From Bin87 sp034428455 (GTDB lineage: Bacteria > Chloroflexota > Dehalococcoidia > Lucifugimonadales > UBA3495): a stretch of 64,000 bases of DNA. The notes below the pieces were generated by a model that was not told where the DNA came from, did no database searches, and saw only the letters and a program-made list of their open reading frames with translations. Positions 42,548 to 50,677 of the stretch are shown piece after piece. Where the stretch lies: contig DAOUHZ010000152.1 in the NCBI GenBank assembly GCA_034428455.1, forward strand, positions 1 to 64,000, read 5' to 3'. Numbering within the stretch: the first letter of the stretch is position 1; every line of letters begins with the position of its first letter. Both the position numbers and the translations under genes were made by a program.

Positions 42548-43591
42548 TCAGGCTGCATCGACCGCCTGTCGCAAGGATTCCGTGTACGACGGCCGGCACA
42601 CCATGGTCTCGGTGACGATGCCGGCGATGTAGCGGTGCGGTGTCACGTCGAACGCCGGGTTGTAGGCCGGCGTACCCTCGGGCGCGGTGGGCGCGCCTCC
42701 GTAGCCGGTGACCTCGTGCTGCGGCCGTTCCTCGATGGCGATGTTGTCGCCGTGGGCAATGGCCAGGTCCACAGTGCTGGTGGGCGCGGCGATGTAGAAC
42801 GGGATGCCGTTCTCGTGGGCCAGCACCGCCAGCATGTAGGTGCCCACCTTGTTGGCGGTGTCACCGTTGGCGGCGATCCGGTCCGCCCCGGTGATGACGC
42901 ACGACACCTCGCCCTTCTGCATCAGCACGCCCGCCGCCGAGTCGGCGATGAGCGTGGCCGGAATGCCCAACTGCTGGAACTCCCAAGAAGTGAGTCGCGC
43001 CCCCTGCAACCAGGGCCGGGTCTCGGTGTTGTAGACGTTGAAGCGGCCGCCGGCCTCCCAGCCGGCCCGGATCACGCCCAGCGCGGTGCCGAAGGCCGAC
43101 GTTGCCAACGCGCCGGTGTTGCAGTGGGTCAGCACCCCCTGGCCGTCGGCCGGCATGAGCGCTCGGCCGTGCTCGCCGATGCGCCGGTTGATGGCCTCGT
43201 CCTCTTCCTGGATGCGGCGCGCCTCTGCTTCCAACCTGGGCAGGATACTGCCCGGATCCGGCTCGGCATCGGCCACCCGCATCATGCGGCGCACCGCCCA
43301 CCCCAGGTTGACGGCGGTGGGCCTGGCGGCGGCGATGTGGGCCCCGGCCTGCCGCAGCGCGCCGATGAAGTGGTCCCGCTCCCGGGACTGCAACTCGGCG
43401 GCCGCCAGAACCATGGCGTAGCCGGCCGTCACGCCGATGGCGGGAGCGCCCCGCACGCGCATCTCGGTGATGGCGGCGGCGGCGGTCCGGTAGTCGGTGA
43501 TGCGAACCGTAACGTGCTCGTGGGGCAGGAGCGTTTGATCCAAAAGCTCCAGCCGGCTGCCCGTCCAGTTGATGGGGCGAATTTCGTTCAT
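42548..43591 (-). CDS. mtnA: S-methyl-5-thioribose-1-phosphate isomerase
   Basis: Converts methylthioribose-1-phosphate to methylthioribulose-1-phosphate in methionine salvage; 347 aa. Catalytic Cys in LTHCNTGALAT and Asp in ITGADRIAANGDTANKVGTY are present. GAPAIGVTAGYAMVLAA is the N-terminal signature. The start at 43591 (MNEIRPINWTGSRLELLDQT) was chosen by family alignment; the frame upstream runs into the terminator/riboswitch leader. Confidence 0.95.
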   Translation of the reverse strand: MNEIRPINWTGSRLELLDQTLLPHEHVTVRITDYRTAAAAITEMRVRGAPAIGVTAGYAMVLAAAELQSRERDHFIGALRQAGAHIAAARPTAVNLGWAVRRMMRVADAEPDPGSILPRLEAEARRIQEEDEAINRRIGEHGRALMPADGQGVLTHCNTGALATSAFGTALGVIRAGWEAGGRFNVYNTETRPWLQGARLTSWEFQQLGIPATLIADSAAGVLMQKGEVSCVITGADRIAANGDTANKVGTYMLAVLAHENGIPFYIAAPTSTVDLAIAHGDNIAIEERPQHEVTGYGGAPTAPEGTPAYNPAFDVTPHRYIAGIVTETMVCRPSYTESLRQAVDAA

Positions 43592-43675
43592 AAATGGGTC
43601 AAAGATGCGGAGTGCGTCGGTGGCGCTCTGTGCTACGCTGCGTCCAGACTGGCCGACTCTGCGATCCAGACAGGC

Positions 43676-43709
43676 AAAAAATAAAGGCCCACCCACACTT
43701 GGGAGAGCC
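43676..43709 (-). terminator. Intrinsic terminator of the SAM-riboswitch leader
   Basis: On the minus strand GGCTCTCCCA pairs with TGGGTGGGCC (9 of 10, one U-G) with a 4-nt loop, followed at once by TTTATTTTTTG. It lies between the SAM aptamer and the mtnA start, the expected place for the switching terminator. Confidence 0.82.
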
Positions 43710-43723
43710 ACCTTCACAGTCCG

Positions 43724-43868
43724 CCCCTCATCTTTCGTCCCAATTTGGTATCAGCGCGCATCGCGTCAGACACCAGGACGCCGGATTTAGCACCTCATCC
43801 CGCGGGGTGAGCGGGGCAGGTTGCCAGGCTTCACAGGGCCGTTCCCTCCGCCTGTCTGAATAAGGGTT
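43724..43868 (-). ncRNA. SAM-I (S-box) riboswitch aptamer
   Basis: On the minus strand the conserved S-box strings occur in order: CTTATTCAGACAGG, GGAGGGAACGGCCCTGTGAA, GCCTGGCAACC, a variable P3 arm, GGTGCTAAATCC, a P4 arm, and GACGAAAGATGAGG. These match P1/P2 with kink-turn, the P3 core and the closing GAAAGATGAG element of SAM-I. The downstream terminator and the mtnA gene fit SAM-dependent repression of methionine-salvage genes. Confidence 0.93.
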
Positions 43869-43880
43869 CCAGCAGCGTAT

Positions 43881-43895
43881 GCAGTTTTTAACTGC
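43881..43895. repeat. Small palindrome at the riboswitch transcript 5' end
   Basis: GCAGTT-TTT-AACTGC, perfect 6-bp arms at the expected transcription start. It could be a 5' stabilising hairpin or a protein site. Confidence 0.5.
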
Positions 43896-43900
43896 CATTA

Positions 43901-43929
43901 ATCCTAACCTGCGGGGCCGTAAATGTCAA
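43901..43929 (-). promoter_or_regulatory. Promoter of the mtnA-metK operon
   Basis: On the minus strand a perfect -35 TTGACA (43924-43929) and -10 TAGGAT (43901-43906) are separated by 17 bp. The start is expected near 43894, about 26 nt before the riboswitch. Confidence 0.8.
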
Positions 43930-43983
43930 GATGACGGCGAATTTCGTCGGCCTCCAGCCCTGTCCAGGGGCCTCTAACCGAGA

Positions 43984-44110
43984 GCGTACCCAATCTGATT
44001 TGAACCGTCATTGCGAGCGGAGCGCGGCAATCTCGTTGCTTGAGGAGTCTTTCTTCAGGTAACGAGATCGCCACGTCACCGCGCTCCTCGCGATGACAAA
44101 CCAGGTGCGC
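43984..44110. repeat. Dispersed palindromic repeat, family 2, copy d
   Basis: GCGTACCCAATCTG opens and ACAAACCAGGTGCGC closes the element. CATTGCGAGCGGAGCGCGGC and CGCGCTCCTCGCGATGAC form the inner arms. It lies between the divergent methionine promoter and the FMN-binding gene. Confidence 0.87.
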
Positions 44111-44201
44111 GTGAAGCCCATTCACGGTAGCGCGTGACGGCCAAATCCGCTATTCTGTGCGCCATCATCAACGGAACCGAACGCCGGGAGGGCCTGAGAC
44201 T

Positions 44202-44795
44202 ATGACAACCACCGCTGCCCCAACAACCGACGACCTCTGCACCATCGAACAGCAGGCGAGCCGTTTCAACGACCAGTTCGGCGAGATGAGCCCTAGAGCC
44301 AAGATCAAGGTCAAGGGTGAAATGTCCGACTTCGTGCAGAAGTTCATCGCCGCTTCGCCTTTCGTCGTCATGGCCTCGTCCGACCCGGACGGCAACTGCG
44401 ATGCCTCTCCCAAGGGCGGCAGGCCCGGCTTCGTCAAGGTCATCGACAGCACCCGGCTCCTGTTCCCCGACGTCGCCGGCAACCGCCTGTTTCAGTCCTA
44501 CCAGAACATGGACTCCAACCCCCACGTGGGCCTGCTGTTCATGATCCCCGGCGTCAATGACACCGTGCGGGTCAACGGCACCGTGACCATCGTCAGCAAG
44601 GAGGAACTGGAACGCCAGAAGGTCGAGCTGGAGCTCTACTGGACTGACGACAACTCCAAGCACCTCCAGGGCATCATCGTCAACGTCGAGGAATCCTACG
44701 GCCACTGCCCCCGGGCTTACAACTTCGCCAAGCTGTGGGACACCGACCAGATCGCCGAGAACCAGGAGAACCGCCCCATCCCGCTGCGCCCGTAG
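44202..44795 (+). CDS. Pyridoxamine 5'-phosphate oxidase-family (FMN-binding) protein
   Basis: 197 aa with the split beta-barrel pattern: FIAASPFVVMASSDPDGNCDASPKGG, LLFPDVAGNRLFQSYQNMDSNP and VGLLFMIPGVNDTVRVNG. These are typical of the MSMEG_1061-like PPOX subgroup, whose members bind FMN or F420; the substrate is unknown. The ATG at 44202 has GGGAGG upstream. Transcribed divergently from the methionine operon. Confidence 0.85.
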   Translation: MTTTAAPTTDDLCTIEQQASRFNDQFGEMSPRAKIKVKGEMSDFVQKFIAASPFVVMASSDPDGNCDASPKGGRPGFVKVIDSTRLLFPDVAGNRLFQSYQNMDSNPHVGLLFMIPGVNDTVRVNGTVTIVSKEELERQKVELELYWTDDNSKHLQGIIVNVEESYGHCPRAYNFAKLWDTDQIAENQENRPIPLRP

Positions 44796-44822
44796 CGCGC
44801 TACACGCAGTGCCAGCATTCGT

Positions 44823-44847
44823 AGGGGCGGGTTTGAAACCCGCCCCT
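44823..44847. repeat. GGGGCG palindrome, copy b (possible terminator)
   Basis: AGGGGCGGGTTT-G-AAACCCGCCCCT: perfect 12-bp arms about 28 nt after the PPOX gene stop. No T-tract follows. Confidence 0.65.
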
Positions 44848-44868
44848 GACGTTTGCACTGATTGGATT

Positions 44869-44977
44869 GTCAGAATCAGGATTTATCGGATTTGGGGATT
44901 GACAGGATTGACATGCCTTTGCCGCTGAAACGCTTCAATCCTGCTCATCCTAAAATCTTGAAAATCCTGATTCTGAC
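44869..44977. repeat. Dispersed hairpin repeat, family 1, copy d
   Basis: 109 bp. GTCAGAATCAGGATTTATC and GAAAATCCTGATTCTGAC are the ends. It abuts the 3' end of the site-2 protease gene. Confidence 0.88.
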
Positions 44978-44980
44978 AAT

Positions 44981-45658
44981 TCAGCTCAAACCCGTGGCCA
45001 GTCGGAATACAAACAGCGCCGGTTGGATCAATATCCGCCCCAGGAAGTTGATGCCAAAGGCGTAGCTGAGGAACAGGTTTACGCCGATCAGGGCAATCAG
45101 GGGTATCCACCCGTATCGCTCGAATTGCAGGTACGACTGGTAAAGGGATCCGGGAAGCAGCCCTCCGACCACCTTGCTCCCATCCAGCGGCGGCAGCGGG
45201 ATCAGGTTGAAGAATATCGCCAGGAACGCAGCGAAGCCCAGGACCTCGACGACCCCGGATATGAACCGCGTGTCCGTCACCACCGGCAGCAATTCGAAGC
45301 GGAACACCAGACCCAGCGCGAACGCCAGCACAAAGTTCGAAAGCGGGCCGGCCAGCGCCACCATCGACATCCCGAACCGCCCGTGTCGCAGATTGTACGG
45401 GTCCACCTGCACCGGCTTGGCCCAGCCGAACCCCACCACCAGCAGCAGGATGAACCCCAGCAGGTCAATATGCTTGATGGGGTTGAAGGTCAGCCGCCCC
45501 ATGCGCCGCGCGGTGTCATCCCCTTCAATGTGTGAAGTCAGCGCGTGGCTGAACTCATGCACGGTGAAACCGATGATCAGGCCGATCAGCCCGATGCCGA
45601 TCACCAGGACAAACGCTGCCGGGTTCTCCCGCAGCAGGTCGAGACTCTGGAGAATCAC
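44981..45658 (-). CDS. Site-2-protease-like M50 membrane metallopeptidase
   Basis: 225 aa polytopic membrane protein of the rhomboid-like S2P/M50B type. The zinc motif is HEFSH (TVHEFSHALTSH) in an early helix, and the second metal motif is PPLDGSK. The GTG start overlaps the stop of the upstream gene by 4 nt (GTGA). Such proteases cleave transmembrane substrates or anti-sigma factors; no partner is evident here. Confidence 0.9.
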   Translation of the reverse strand: MILQSLDLLRENPAAFVLVIGIGLIGLIIGFTVHEFSHALTSHIEGDDTARRMGRLTFNPIKHIDLLGFILLLVVGFGWAKPVQVDPYNLRHGRFGMSMVALAGPLSNFVLAFALGLVFRFELLPVVTDTRFISGVVEVLGFAAFLAIFFNLIPLPPLDGSKVVGGLLPGSLYQSYLQFERYGWIPLIALIGVNLFLSYAFGINFLGRILIQPALFVFRLATGLS

Positions 45659-46377
45659 GTAGCGGTGCTTTCCAGCCCGGTCCGACCACCGCGACGTGAC
45701 ACCGGCTGCGCGCGGGGCATGGCCATCAGGTCGCCCTTGATGGCGGCGAGACCCTCCGCGCCGTGGTCGTTGGCCTCGGCGACGATGGCCACGGCCCCGG
45801 CCTGGCGCAGCGCCAGCAGCTCGTTGGCGCTGGGGCGCGGGCCGACCCGCACGAACTGGAACTTGTCGGTACGGCTGACCGCTTCCGCTACCTGCCCCAG
45901 GTCTGCGAAGGTCCAGGGTTCAGTCATCGCTGACTTGTCCAGCACCAGGAAGTCCACGGGCGCGGCGGCAAGCATACGCCAGGTGACATCGTTGGGCTCG
46001 TCCGGGATGCGCATTCCGTGGGTCATGCCCGGGCTGGCGATGTTGATGGCGTCCACCTGAGCGCCGGGCGGAGGAGATACCATGAAATCGGCGCCCGCTT
46101 CCTGCCATCGGGCTACGCTCTCAGGCGTGAGCGGCGCGCCGCCGGCTCCCCAGATGCGGTCTCCCACCTCCGGAATGCCGTCCGGGGAAAGGCCGGGAGC
46201 CGCAATGACCAGGGCATCCGCAGCATCGCCAGCAGCAGCCAGCGCGGCCTCCATGTCGCCCGAGCAGCGGGCAATGAGCGCCATGCCGGGCAGTCGCCCG
46301 GACTGCGTTGATCCAAATCCCAAAGACGGACCGCTGCCGGCCTCAATCCGCTCTAACAGGCTGCGCAGTTGCGTCAT
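45655..46377 (-). CDS. Uncharacterised protein, TIM-barrel-like
   Basis: 240 aa. Alternating hydrophobic strands and helices (MALIARCSGDMEAALAAAG, GADFMVSPPPGAQVDAIN, PVDFLVLDKSAMTEP, FQFVRVGPRPSANEL, GAVAIVAEANDHG) suggest a beta/alpha barrel. I do not recognise a named family or catalytic motif. It is translationally coupled to the site-2 protease gene. Confidence 0.65.
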   Translation of the reverse strand: MTQLRSLLERIEAGSGPSLGFGSTQSGRLPGMALIARCSGDMEAALAAAGDAADALVIAAPGLSPDGIPEVGDRIWGAGGAPLTPESVARWQEAGADFMVSPPPGAQVDAINIASPGMTHGMRIPDEPNDVTWRMLAAAPVDFLVLDKSAMTEPWTFADLGQVAEAVSRTDKFQFVRVGPRPSANELLALRQAGAVAIVAEANDHGAEGLAAIKGDLMAMPRAQPVSRRGGRTGLESTAT

Positions 46378-46386
46378 GGCGGTACC

Positions 46387-47181
46387 CTACTCCACAGTCG
46401 GCGGCTCGATGCCATGCTGGCGCAGGATGCGTTCCAACCTCTGCCGTTCGCTCCGTTCGCGGCCCAGAGTCTGTTGGGCTTCCAGGCGCTCTCGCTCCGC
46501 CCGCTGTAACTCTCGCTCCGCCCGCTGTAACTCCTGCTCCGCCCGCTGTAGCTCTCGCTCCGCCTCTTGCCGGTTGGGGATAATGCGACCGGTGATCGGG
46601 TCGCGGAAGCGGAACCATTCCCGGCGCGCGAGGAATTCCAGTTTCAGCAACTGGCTGTACGCGACGCATTGGGAACCGTCTGGAGCGACGTCAACCGGAA
46701 TGGGTTGGTATCGCCCATCTACCAGCCGGTTGCCCTGCAATAATGGCGTCAAGTGAATTCCGTGGGGGTCGTATTGCCAATACTCCAGGACGCCCCAGCT
46801 TTCGTACAGGTTGCGTTTGAACTCCCGGTCTCGGCGGTGAGTGCTCGGCGACGTTACCTCCATGGCGAAGGTGGGAACTTCCGGCTCCAGCCACAGGAAG
46901 TAGGAATTGCGGATGTCATTGCCCACGTTGGGAATGACGTACACGTCCGGGGCGACGAAGACCCGCGGGTTGCCCGGCTCGTAGTAGATGAACATCTGGC
47001 TGGCAACTAACGTTTCGTCATCTTCCAGCCAAGTCTCCAGGGCCGACTGCATATAGGATTGTGGTACGAAGTGTATCATTCCCTCTGGCGGCAGTACGTC
47101 GGAGGCTATGGGGTAATAAACCCCGTCGTCAGGTTCAGGGGGGCGGCCGGTGCGGGTCCGGGCGGTTCGGGGCATGCTCAT
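46387..47181 (-). CDS. Uma2-family PD-(D/E)XK protein with coiled-coil tail
   Basis: 264 aa. The Uma2 core shows APDVYVIPNVG, FAMEVTSPSTHRRD and KRNLYESWGVLEYWQYDP, where the D-(14-20)-E-x-T residues follow the family's nuclease-like pattern. The C-terminus is a heptad-repeat coiled coil built from ELQRAEQ/ELQRAER units encoded by 21-bp DNA repeats. The start at 47181 follows a region with no Uma2 similarity; 47175 is an alternative. Function of Uma2 proteins is not firmly known. Confidence 0.82.
   Translation of the reverse strand: MSMPRTARTRTGRPPEPDDGVYYPIASDVLPPEGMIHFVPQSYMQSALETWLEDDETLVASQMFIYYEPGNPRVFVAPDVYVIPNVGNDIRNSYFLWLEPEVPTFAMEVTSPSTHRRDREFKRNLYESWGVLEYWQYDPHGIHLTPLLQGNRLVDGRYQPIPVDVAPDGSQCVAYSQLLKLEFLARREWFRFRDPITGRIIPNRQEAERELQRAEQELQRAERELQRAERERLEAQQTLGRERSERQRLERILRQHGIEPPTVE
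46490..46566. repeat. 21-bp tandem repeats inside the Uma2 gene
   Basis: About 3.5 copies of a unit close to CTCTCGCTCCGCCCGCTGTAA encode the seven-residue repeat ELQRAER on the minus strand. In-frame unit gain or loss would lengthen or shorten the coiled coil by one heptad pair. Confidence 0.85.
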
Positions 47182-47265
47182 TGGATTGCCCTCATTTACG
47201 GAATAGATATGGAGTGATGCCGGGGCGAGCAATGTTCGCCCCGGCATTGATGGTATCGGCTGCGG

Positions 47266-48138
47266 TTACAGCGGTTGCCAGACCCGCTTGCCGTCCACGC
47301 GGGCGATCTTGCCGATCTGCTTGCCCGGCGGGAAGTGTCCGGCGCAGATGGTCCAGTCCCCTTCCTCGGCGGCGTCCAGCAGCCGGGCGCGCGACGCGGC
47401 GGACTGCTCCTTGTCCGTGTCAACGCCGGCGCACCAGTTCGGCTCGCTGACCTGGGCGATGGTGTGCAGCACGTCGCCCATGACCACGCCGCGCTGGCCG
47501 TTGGAGTTGATCAGCACCACCTGGTGTCCCGGGGTGTGACCGGGAGCAGGTGCGATGGAGATCTCGTCGCTGATGGTGTGTTCCGGCTCTTCGAGGATCT
47601 GCTGGAGGCGGAGCCGGCGCAGCGGCATCACCTGGCGGTCGATGTAGGGATACATCTGCCGCCCCTGTTCCGAGGTGAAGTAGTCGTAGTCCGGCCGCGA
47701 CATGACGTACCGGGCGCGGCGGAAGTTGGGCGCGGGCATCCCACCGGAGTAGCGCAGGTTCCAGCCCACGTGGTCGCCGTGCAGGTGGGTGTGGATGATA
47801 TAGTTCACCGAGTCGCTGGGGCCGACGTTGGTGTTGTTCACGCCCACGTTGGACTCCAGGTGCGGCCGCAGCTCTTCGTAAAGGTTGCCGGTGACATTGC
47901 CGCGGTCCGGGTGCGGGCCGGGGCCCATGCCCGTGTCCACCAGGATGACGTGCTCGGAGGTGTTGAGAAGGAAGACACCGTAGTAAAGCTGGAGCTGGCC
48001 ATTTTCGAGGGTGTCCTGGTAGTCCGCCCAGGCGGAGTCGGGGACGTCGGGGAACATCGCCGAGGGCTCGCGCGGCGGCGGCACCATGTCGATGACGGCG
48101 GTGACTTTAACGTTACCGATGGTTGCTTGGTCTGCCAT
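47266..48138 (-). CDS. MBL-fold metallo-hydrolase
   Basis: 290 aa. The zinc motif HTHLHGDHVGW and later His in APGHTPGHQVV and CAGHFPPGK are intact, placing it among quorum-quenching-lactonase or beta-lactamase-like hydrolases. The N-terminal half includes LVDTGMGPGPHPD. The substrate is unknown. Confidence 0.88.
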   Translation of the reverse strand: MADQATIGNVKVTAVIDMVPPPREPSAMFPDVPDSAWADYQDTLENGQLQLYYGVFLLNTSEHVILVDTGMGPGPHPDRGNVTGNLYEELRPHLESNVGVNNTNVGPSDSVNYIIHTHLHGDHVGWNLRYSGGMPAPNFRRARYVMSRPDYDYFTSEQGRQMYPYIDRQVMPLRRLRLQQILEEPEHTISDEISIAPAPGHTPGHQVVLINSNGQRGVVMGDVLHTIAQVSEPNWCAGVDTDKEQSAASRARLLDAAEEGDWTICAGHFPPGKQIGKIARVDGKRVWQPL

Positions 48139-48180
48139 TGGGAAATTCCTCCTGAGTACGCGGCAAAAGGCACTTTGGGC

Positions 48181-48711
48181 CTATTCGTCGACTTCGAATG
48201 TGACCAGCGAGAAGAGGTCATAGTCGGCCAGGGCATCCCGTCCGCCCAGACCAATGAGTTCTATTACAACGCCGATGCCGGCGGTGGTGCCGCCGGCTTT
48301 TTCGATCAGCTTCGCCGCCGCCTGCAGGCTCCCGCCCGTCGCCACCAGGTCATCGATGATCAGCACGCGGGCTCCCGGCGGCACGTCCTCGGCGTGTACT
48401 TCCAGCGCCGCCTGTCCGTATTCCAGGCTGTACTCGTGGGACAGCGTGGCTCCGGGAAGTTTGCCCGCCTTCCGCAGCAACACCAGCGGCAGTCCCATCC
48501 GTGTCGCCATCGGTGCGGCGAAAATGAACCCGCGGGAGTCGACGGCTGCCAAACAGTCCACCCCGGTCTCACCGGCCAACGTCACCATTTGGTCGATGGT
48601 TTCGTTGAAAGCTTCCGGCGAGAGCAGCAGCGAGGTGATGTCCTTGAACTGCACCCCATGGATGGGGAAGTTCGGGACGTTCCGGATATGTTCGGCGAGA
48701 TCGATAGGCAT
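48181..48711 (-). CDS. apt: Adenine phosphoribosyltransferase
   Basis: Salvages adenine with PRPP to AMP; 176 aa. The PRPP motif is VLIIDDLVATGG; AVDSRGFIFAAPMA and the N-terminal FPIHGVQFKDITSLL are typical. The start was set at 48711 (MPIDLAEHIRNVPN); upstream in-frame codons lack similarity. It would recycle the adenine released by MtnP, although encoded separately. Confidence 0.95.
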   Translation of the reverse strand: MPIDLAEHIRNVPNFPIHGVQFKDITSLLLSPEAFNETIDQMVTLAGETGVDCLAAVDSRGFIFAAPMATRMGLPLVLLRKAGKLPGATLSHEYSLEYGQAALEVHAEDVPPGARVLIIDDLVATGGSLQAAAKLIEKAGGTTAGIGVVIELIGLGGRDALADYDLFSLVTFEVDE

Positions 48712-48814
48712 GGCGATGACACTAATGCCTGCCGCTGCGTCTAGACGATCCGCAGCGAAACGCAAATTAGTCTATTAGCAGCGTGTGGCACAGTCAACCG
48801 CCGCATTGGGCCGG

Positions 48815-49582
48815 CTAATCTTCAGGTTGGAGGCGGCCCAATTCAGCCTCCAGTTCCTGTATGCGCGCCAGGGCAGCGTCCCGTTGGACTATGGCGACGT
48901 CCCGCTGGCCTATGGCTGCGTCCCGCTCTAACTCGACCAAATCCAACGCTGCCAGGGCTTCAATCAGATCTGGCAGATATTCTCCGGTCGCCGGGTTCCA
49001 AAACCGCAGTTGTCCAGAGGTCCAGTGCAACTCAAGCTCCAGCTCTGCGCTGTAGCCGCGAATTATGCCGTCGGCTCCCTCTTCAACCGGGATGGGCTCG
49101 TACCTGGTCCCTACCAATCGGTCGCCGGCTAGAGGCGCATCGTGGAAACGACCGACGGTATAGTCAAACCGCCAGTATTCATTAACGTTGAAGCGGGCGT
49201 AGATTTCACGCTTGACGGTGTAATCACGTTCCCCGGTGCTCTCCGATGCCACCTCCAGCACAAACTCGGGCGGCTTGCCGACTTCGCTGATAACGTAACC
49301 GTTGGCCACGTCCTCAATAACCTCGGGAGGAATGGACAGGCCGAAGGAAACAATGCAGTCTGGCCGGGGCGACCTGCGCGCCTCCCGGGCCTCATAACAG
49401 AGGTATCCTTCTCCCGACACCAGAACGTCGGGGCGATTTCGGTGGTGGCTGCGCAAAATCTGGTCGGCTTTGGCAATGTGCCGCCTTTGCTTCATGGCAT
49501 CAGGACGTTTGGGCGGGGTTGGCAGTTCCGTCAGATGAGAATAAGGGCCGGCCAGTCCGGTTTTCGGTGATTTGGTAGTCAT
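48815..49582 (-). CDS. Uma2-family PD-(D/E)XK protein
   Basis: 255 aa. The Uma2 core includes RPDCIVSFGLS, PEFVLEVASESTGERDY and KREIYARFNVNEYWRFDY. A C-terminal coiled coil has repeats such as RDAAIGQRDVAIVQRDAAL. Related to the other Uma2 genes in the window but divergent. Function unproven. Confidence 0.8.
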   Translation of the reverse strand: MTTKSPKTGLAGPYSHLTELPTPPKRPDAMKQRRHIAKADQILRSHHRNRPDVLVSGEGYLCYEAREARRSPRPDCIVSFGLSIPPEVIEDVANGYVISEVGKPPEFVLEVASESTGERDYTVKREIYARFNVNEYWRFDYTVGRFHDAPLAGDRLVGTRYEPIPVEEGADGIIRGYSAELELELHWTSGQLRFWNPATGEYLPDLIEALAALDLVELERDAAIGQRDVAIVQRDAALARIQELEAELGRLQPED

Positions 49583-49647
49583 GGCAAGCCTCGATGCGGG
49601 GCAGTTGGCTCGTTGACGGCCGCAGAGATTGTAGCACTGGCCGGCCG

Positions 49648-50052
49648 TTATTCCGAAACCACGTTTGTCAGATGTTGGATGCTGAGCACCCGGCGACCTG
49701 AACCTAACCTGATGGCCACCAGATCAATTCTCCATTGCACGTCCACAGTGGATTGGCCCGTCTCTTGAAGGTAGTCCTGCGCCGCCAGCGCGAGATGCTG
49801 CTTTTTGGTTTCCGTCAGCGATTCCTCCGGCCCGCCGTAGGCGCCGCTCCGGCGCGTGCGCACTTCCACGAAAACCCACTCCAACCCGTCGCGGGCGATC
49901 AGATCAACTTCGCCCCATCTGCAACGATAGTTAGTCGCAATCACCCGGTATCCTCGCGCCTCGAGATGATGCCGCGCCAGTTCCTCGCCGATTGCTCCAA
50001 TCCGGCGCGAGGAAAGTGCCGAACCCTCCCGGGGATCATCGGGGGTCGGCAT
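49648..50052 (-). CDS. YraN/UPF0102-family protein
   Basis: 134 aa. IGAIGEELARHHLEARGYRV, NYRCRWGEVDLIARDG and VFVEVRTRRSGAYG are the conserved UPF0102 segments, with the E...D...E-x-R nuclease-like core. The start at 50052 overlaps the end of rnhB by 17 nt. Usually found next to rnhB, as here. Confidence 0.93.
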   Translation of the reverse strand: MPTPDDPREGSALSSRRIGAIGEELARHHLEARGYRVIATNYRCRWGEVDLIARDGLEWVFVEVRTRRSGAYGGPEESLTETKKQHLALAAQDYLQETGQSTVDVQWRIDLVAIRLGSGRRVLSIQHLTNVVSE

Positions 50053-50677
50053 CGGAGAGCAGCCTCGCCTGTCGCAACGGGCTGAAGGATCTGCGGTGTA
50101 TGGGCGACGGCCCCAGCTCAGCCAGACAACGCAGATGCCGTGTCGTCGCATACCCCTTGTGCCGGGCGAACCCATAGCCCGGATAGCGCCGATCTGCATC
50201 GATCATGAGCTCGTCGCGGGCAACCTTCGCCAGGATGCTCGCCGCGGCGATGGACAACGATCTGGCGTCACCCTTGACCACGGTCCGATGCGGCAGTGGA
50301 CACTCCTTGATGGGTACCCAATCCAGGAGCAGCGCGTCCGGCGCCGAACGCAGCCCGTCCACTGCTGCCAGCATCGCTCTAATTACGGCCTGACCGATAC
50401 CGATGTGATCGATGACCTCGGGTGAGATCAGTTCCACCTCGCAAGCCAGGGCCTTCTCTCGGATCAGTGTCGCAGCTTCGGACCGTCTCCTCTCGGAAAG
50501 ACGCTTGCTGTCGTCGATTGCGGCCAGCCACGGTTCATCGCCGGTCAGGTGCGGAGGCAGGATTACGGCGGCGGCGGCCACCGGCCCGGCCAGCGGCCCG
50601 CGCCCGGCTTCATCCACACCGGCAATCAGGCGATAACCCTGGGCACGGAAATCCGCTTCCAGGGAAAGGTCAGGCAT
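50036..50677 (-). CDS. rnhB: Ribonuclease HII
   Basis: Cleaves the RNA strand of RNA-DNA hybrids, including single ribonucleotides; 213 aa. It has GVDEAGRGPLAGPVAAAAVI (Asp-Glu pair), AIDDSKRLSERRR and the catalytic Asp in DALLLDWVP. Overlaps mnmA by 8 nt. Confidence 0.96.
   Translation of the reverse strand: MPDLSLEADFRAQGYRLIAGVDEAGRGPLAGPVAAAAVILPPHLTGDEPWLAAIDDSKRLSERRRSEAATLIREKALACEVELISPEVIDHIGIGQAVIRAMLAAVDGLRSAPDALLLDWVPIKECPLPHRTVVKGDARSLSIAAASILAKVARDELMIDADRRYPGYGFARHKGYATTRHLRCLAELGPSPIHRRSFSPLRQARLLSDADPR

Noticed and set aside
43904..44125. 73-codon minus-strand open frame
   Set aside because: It is made of the family-2 repeat and the methionine promoter region, and such repeats are often miscalled as genes.
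46490..46566. CRISPR-like array
   Set aside because: Contiguous 21-bp units without spacers, in frame within a coding sequence; a coiled-coil repeat.
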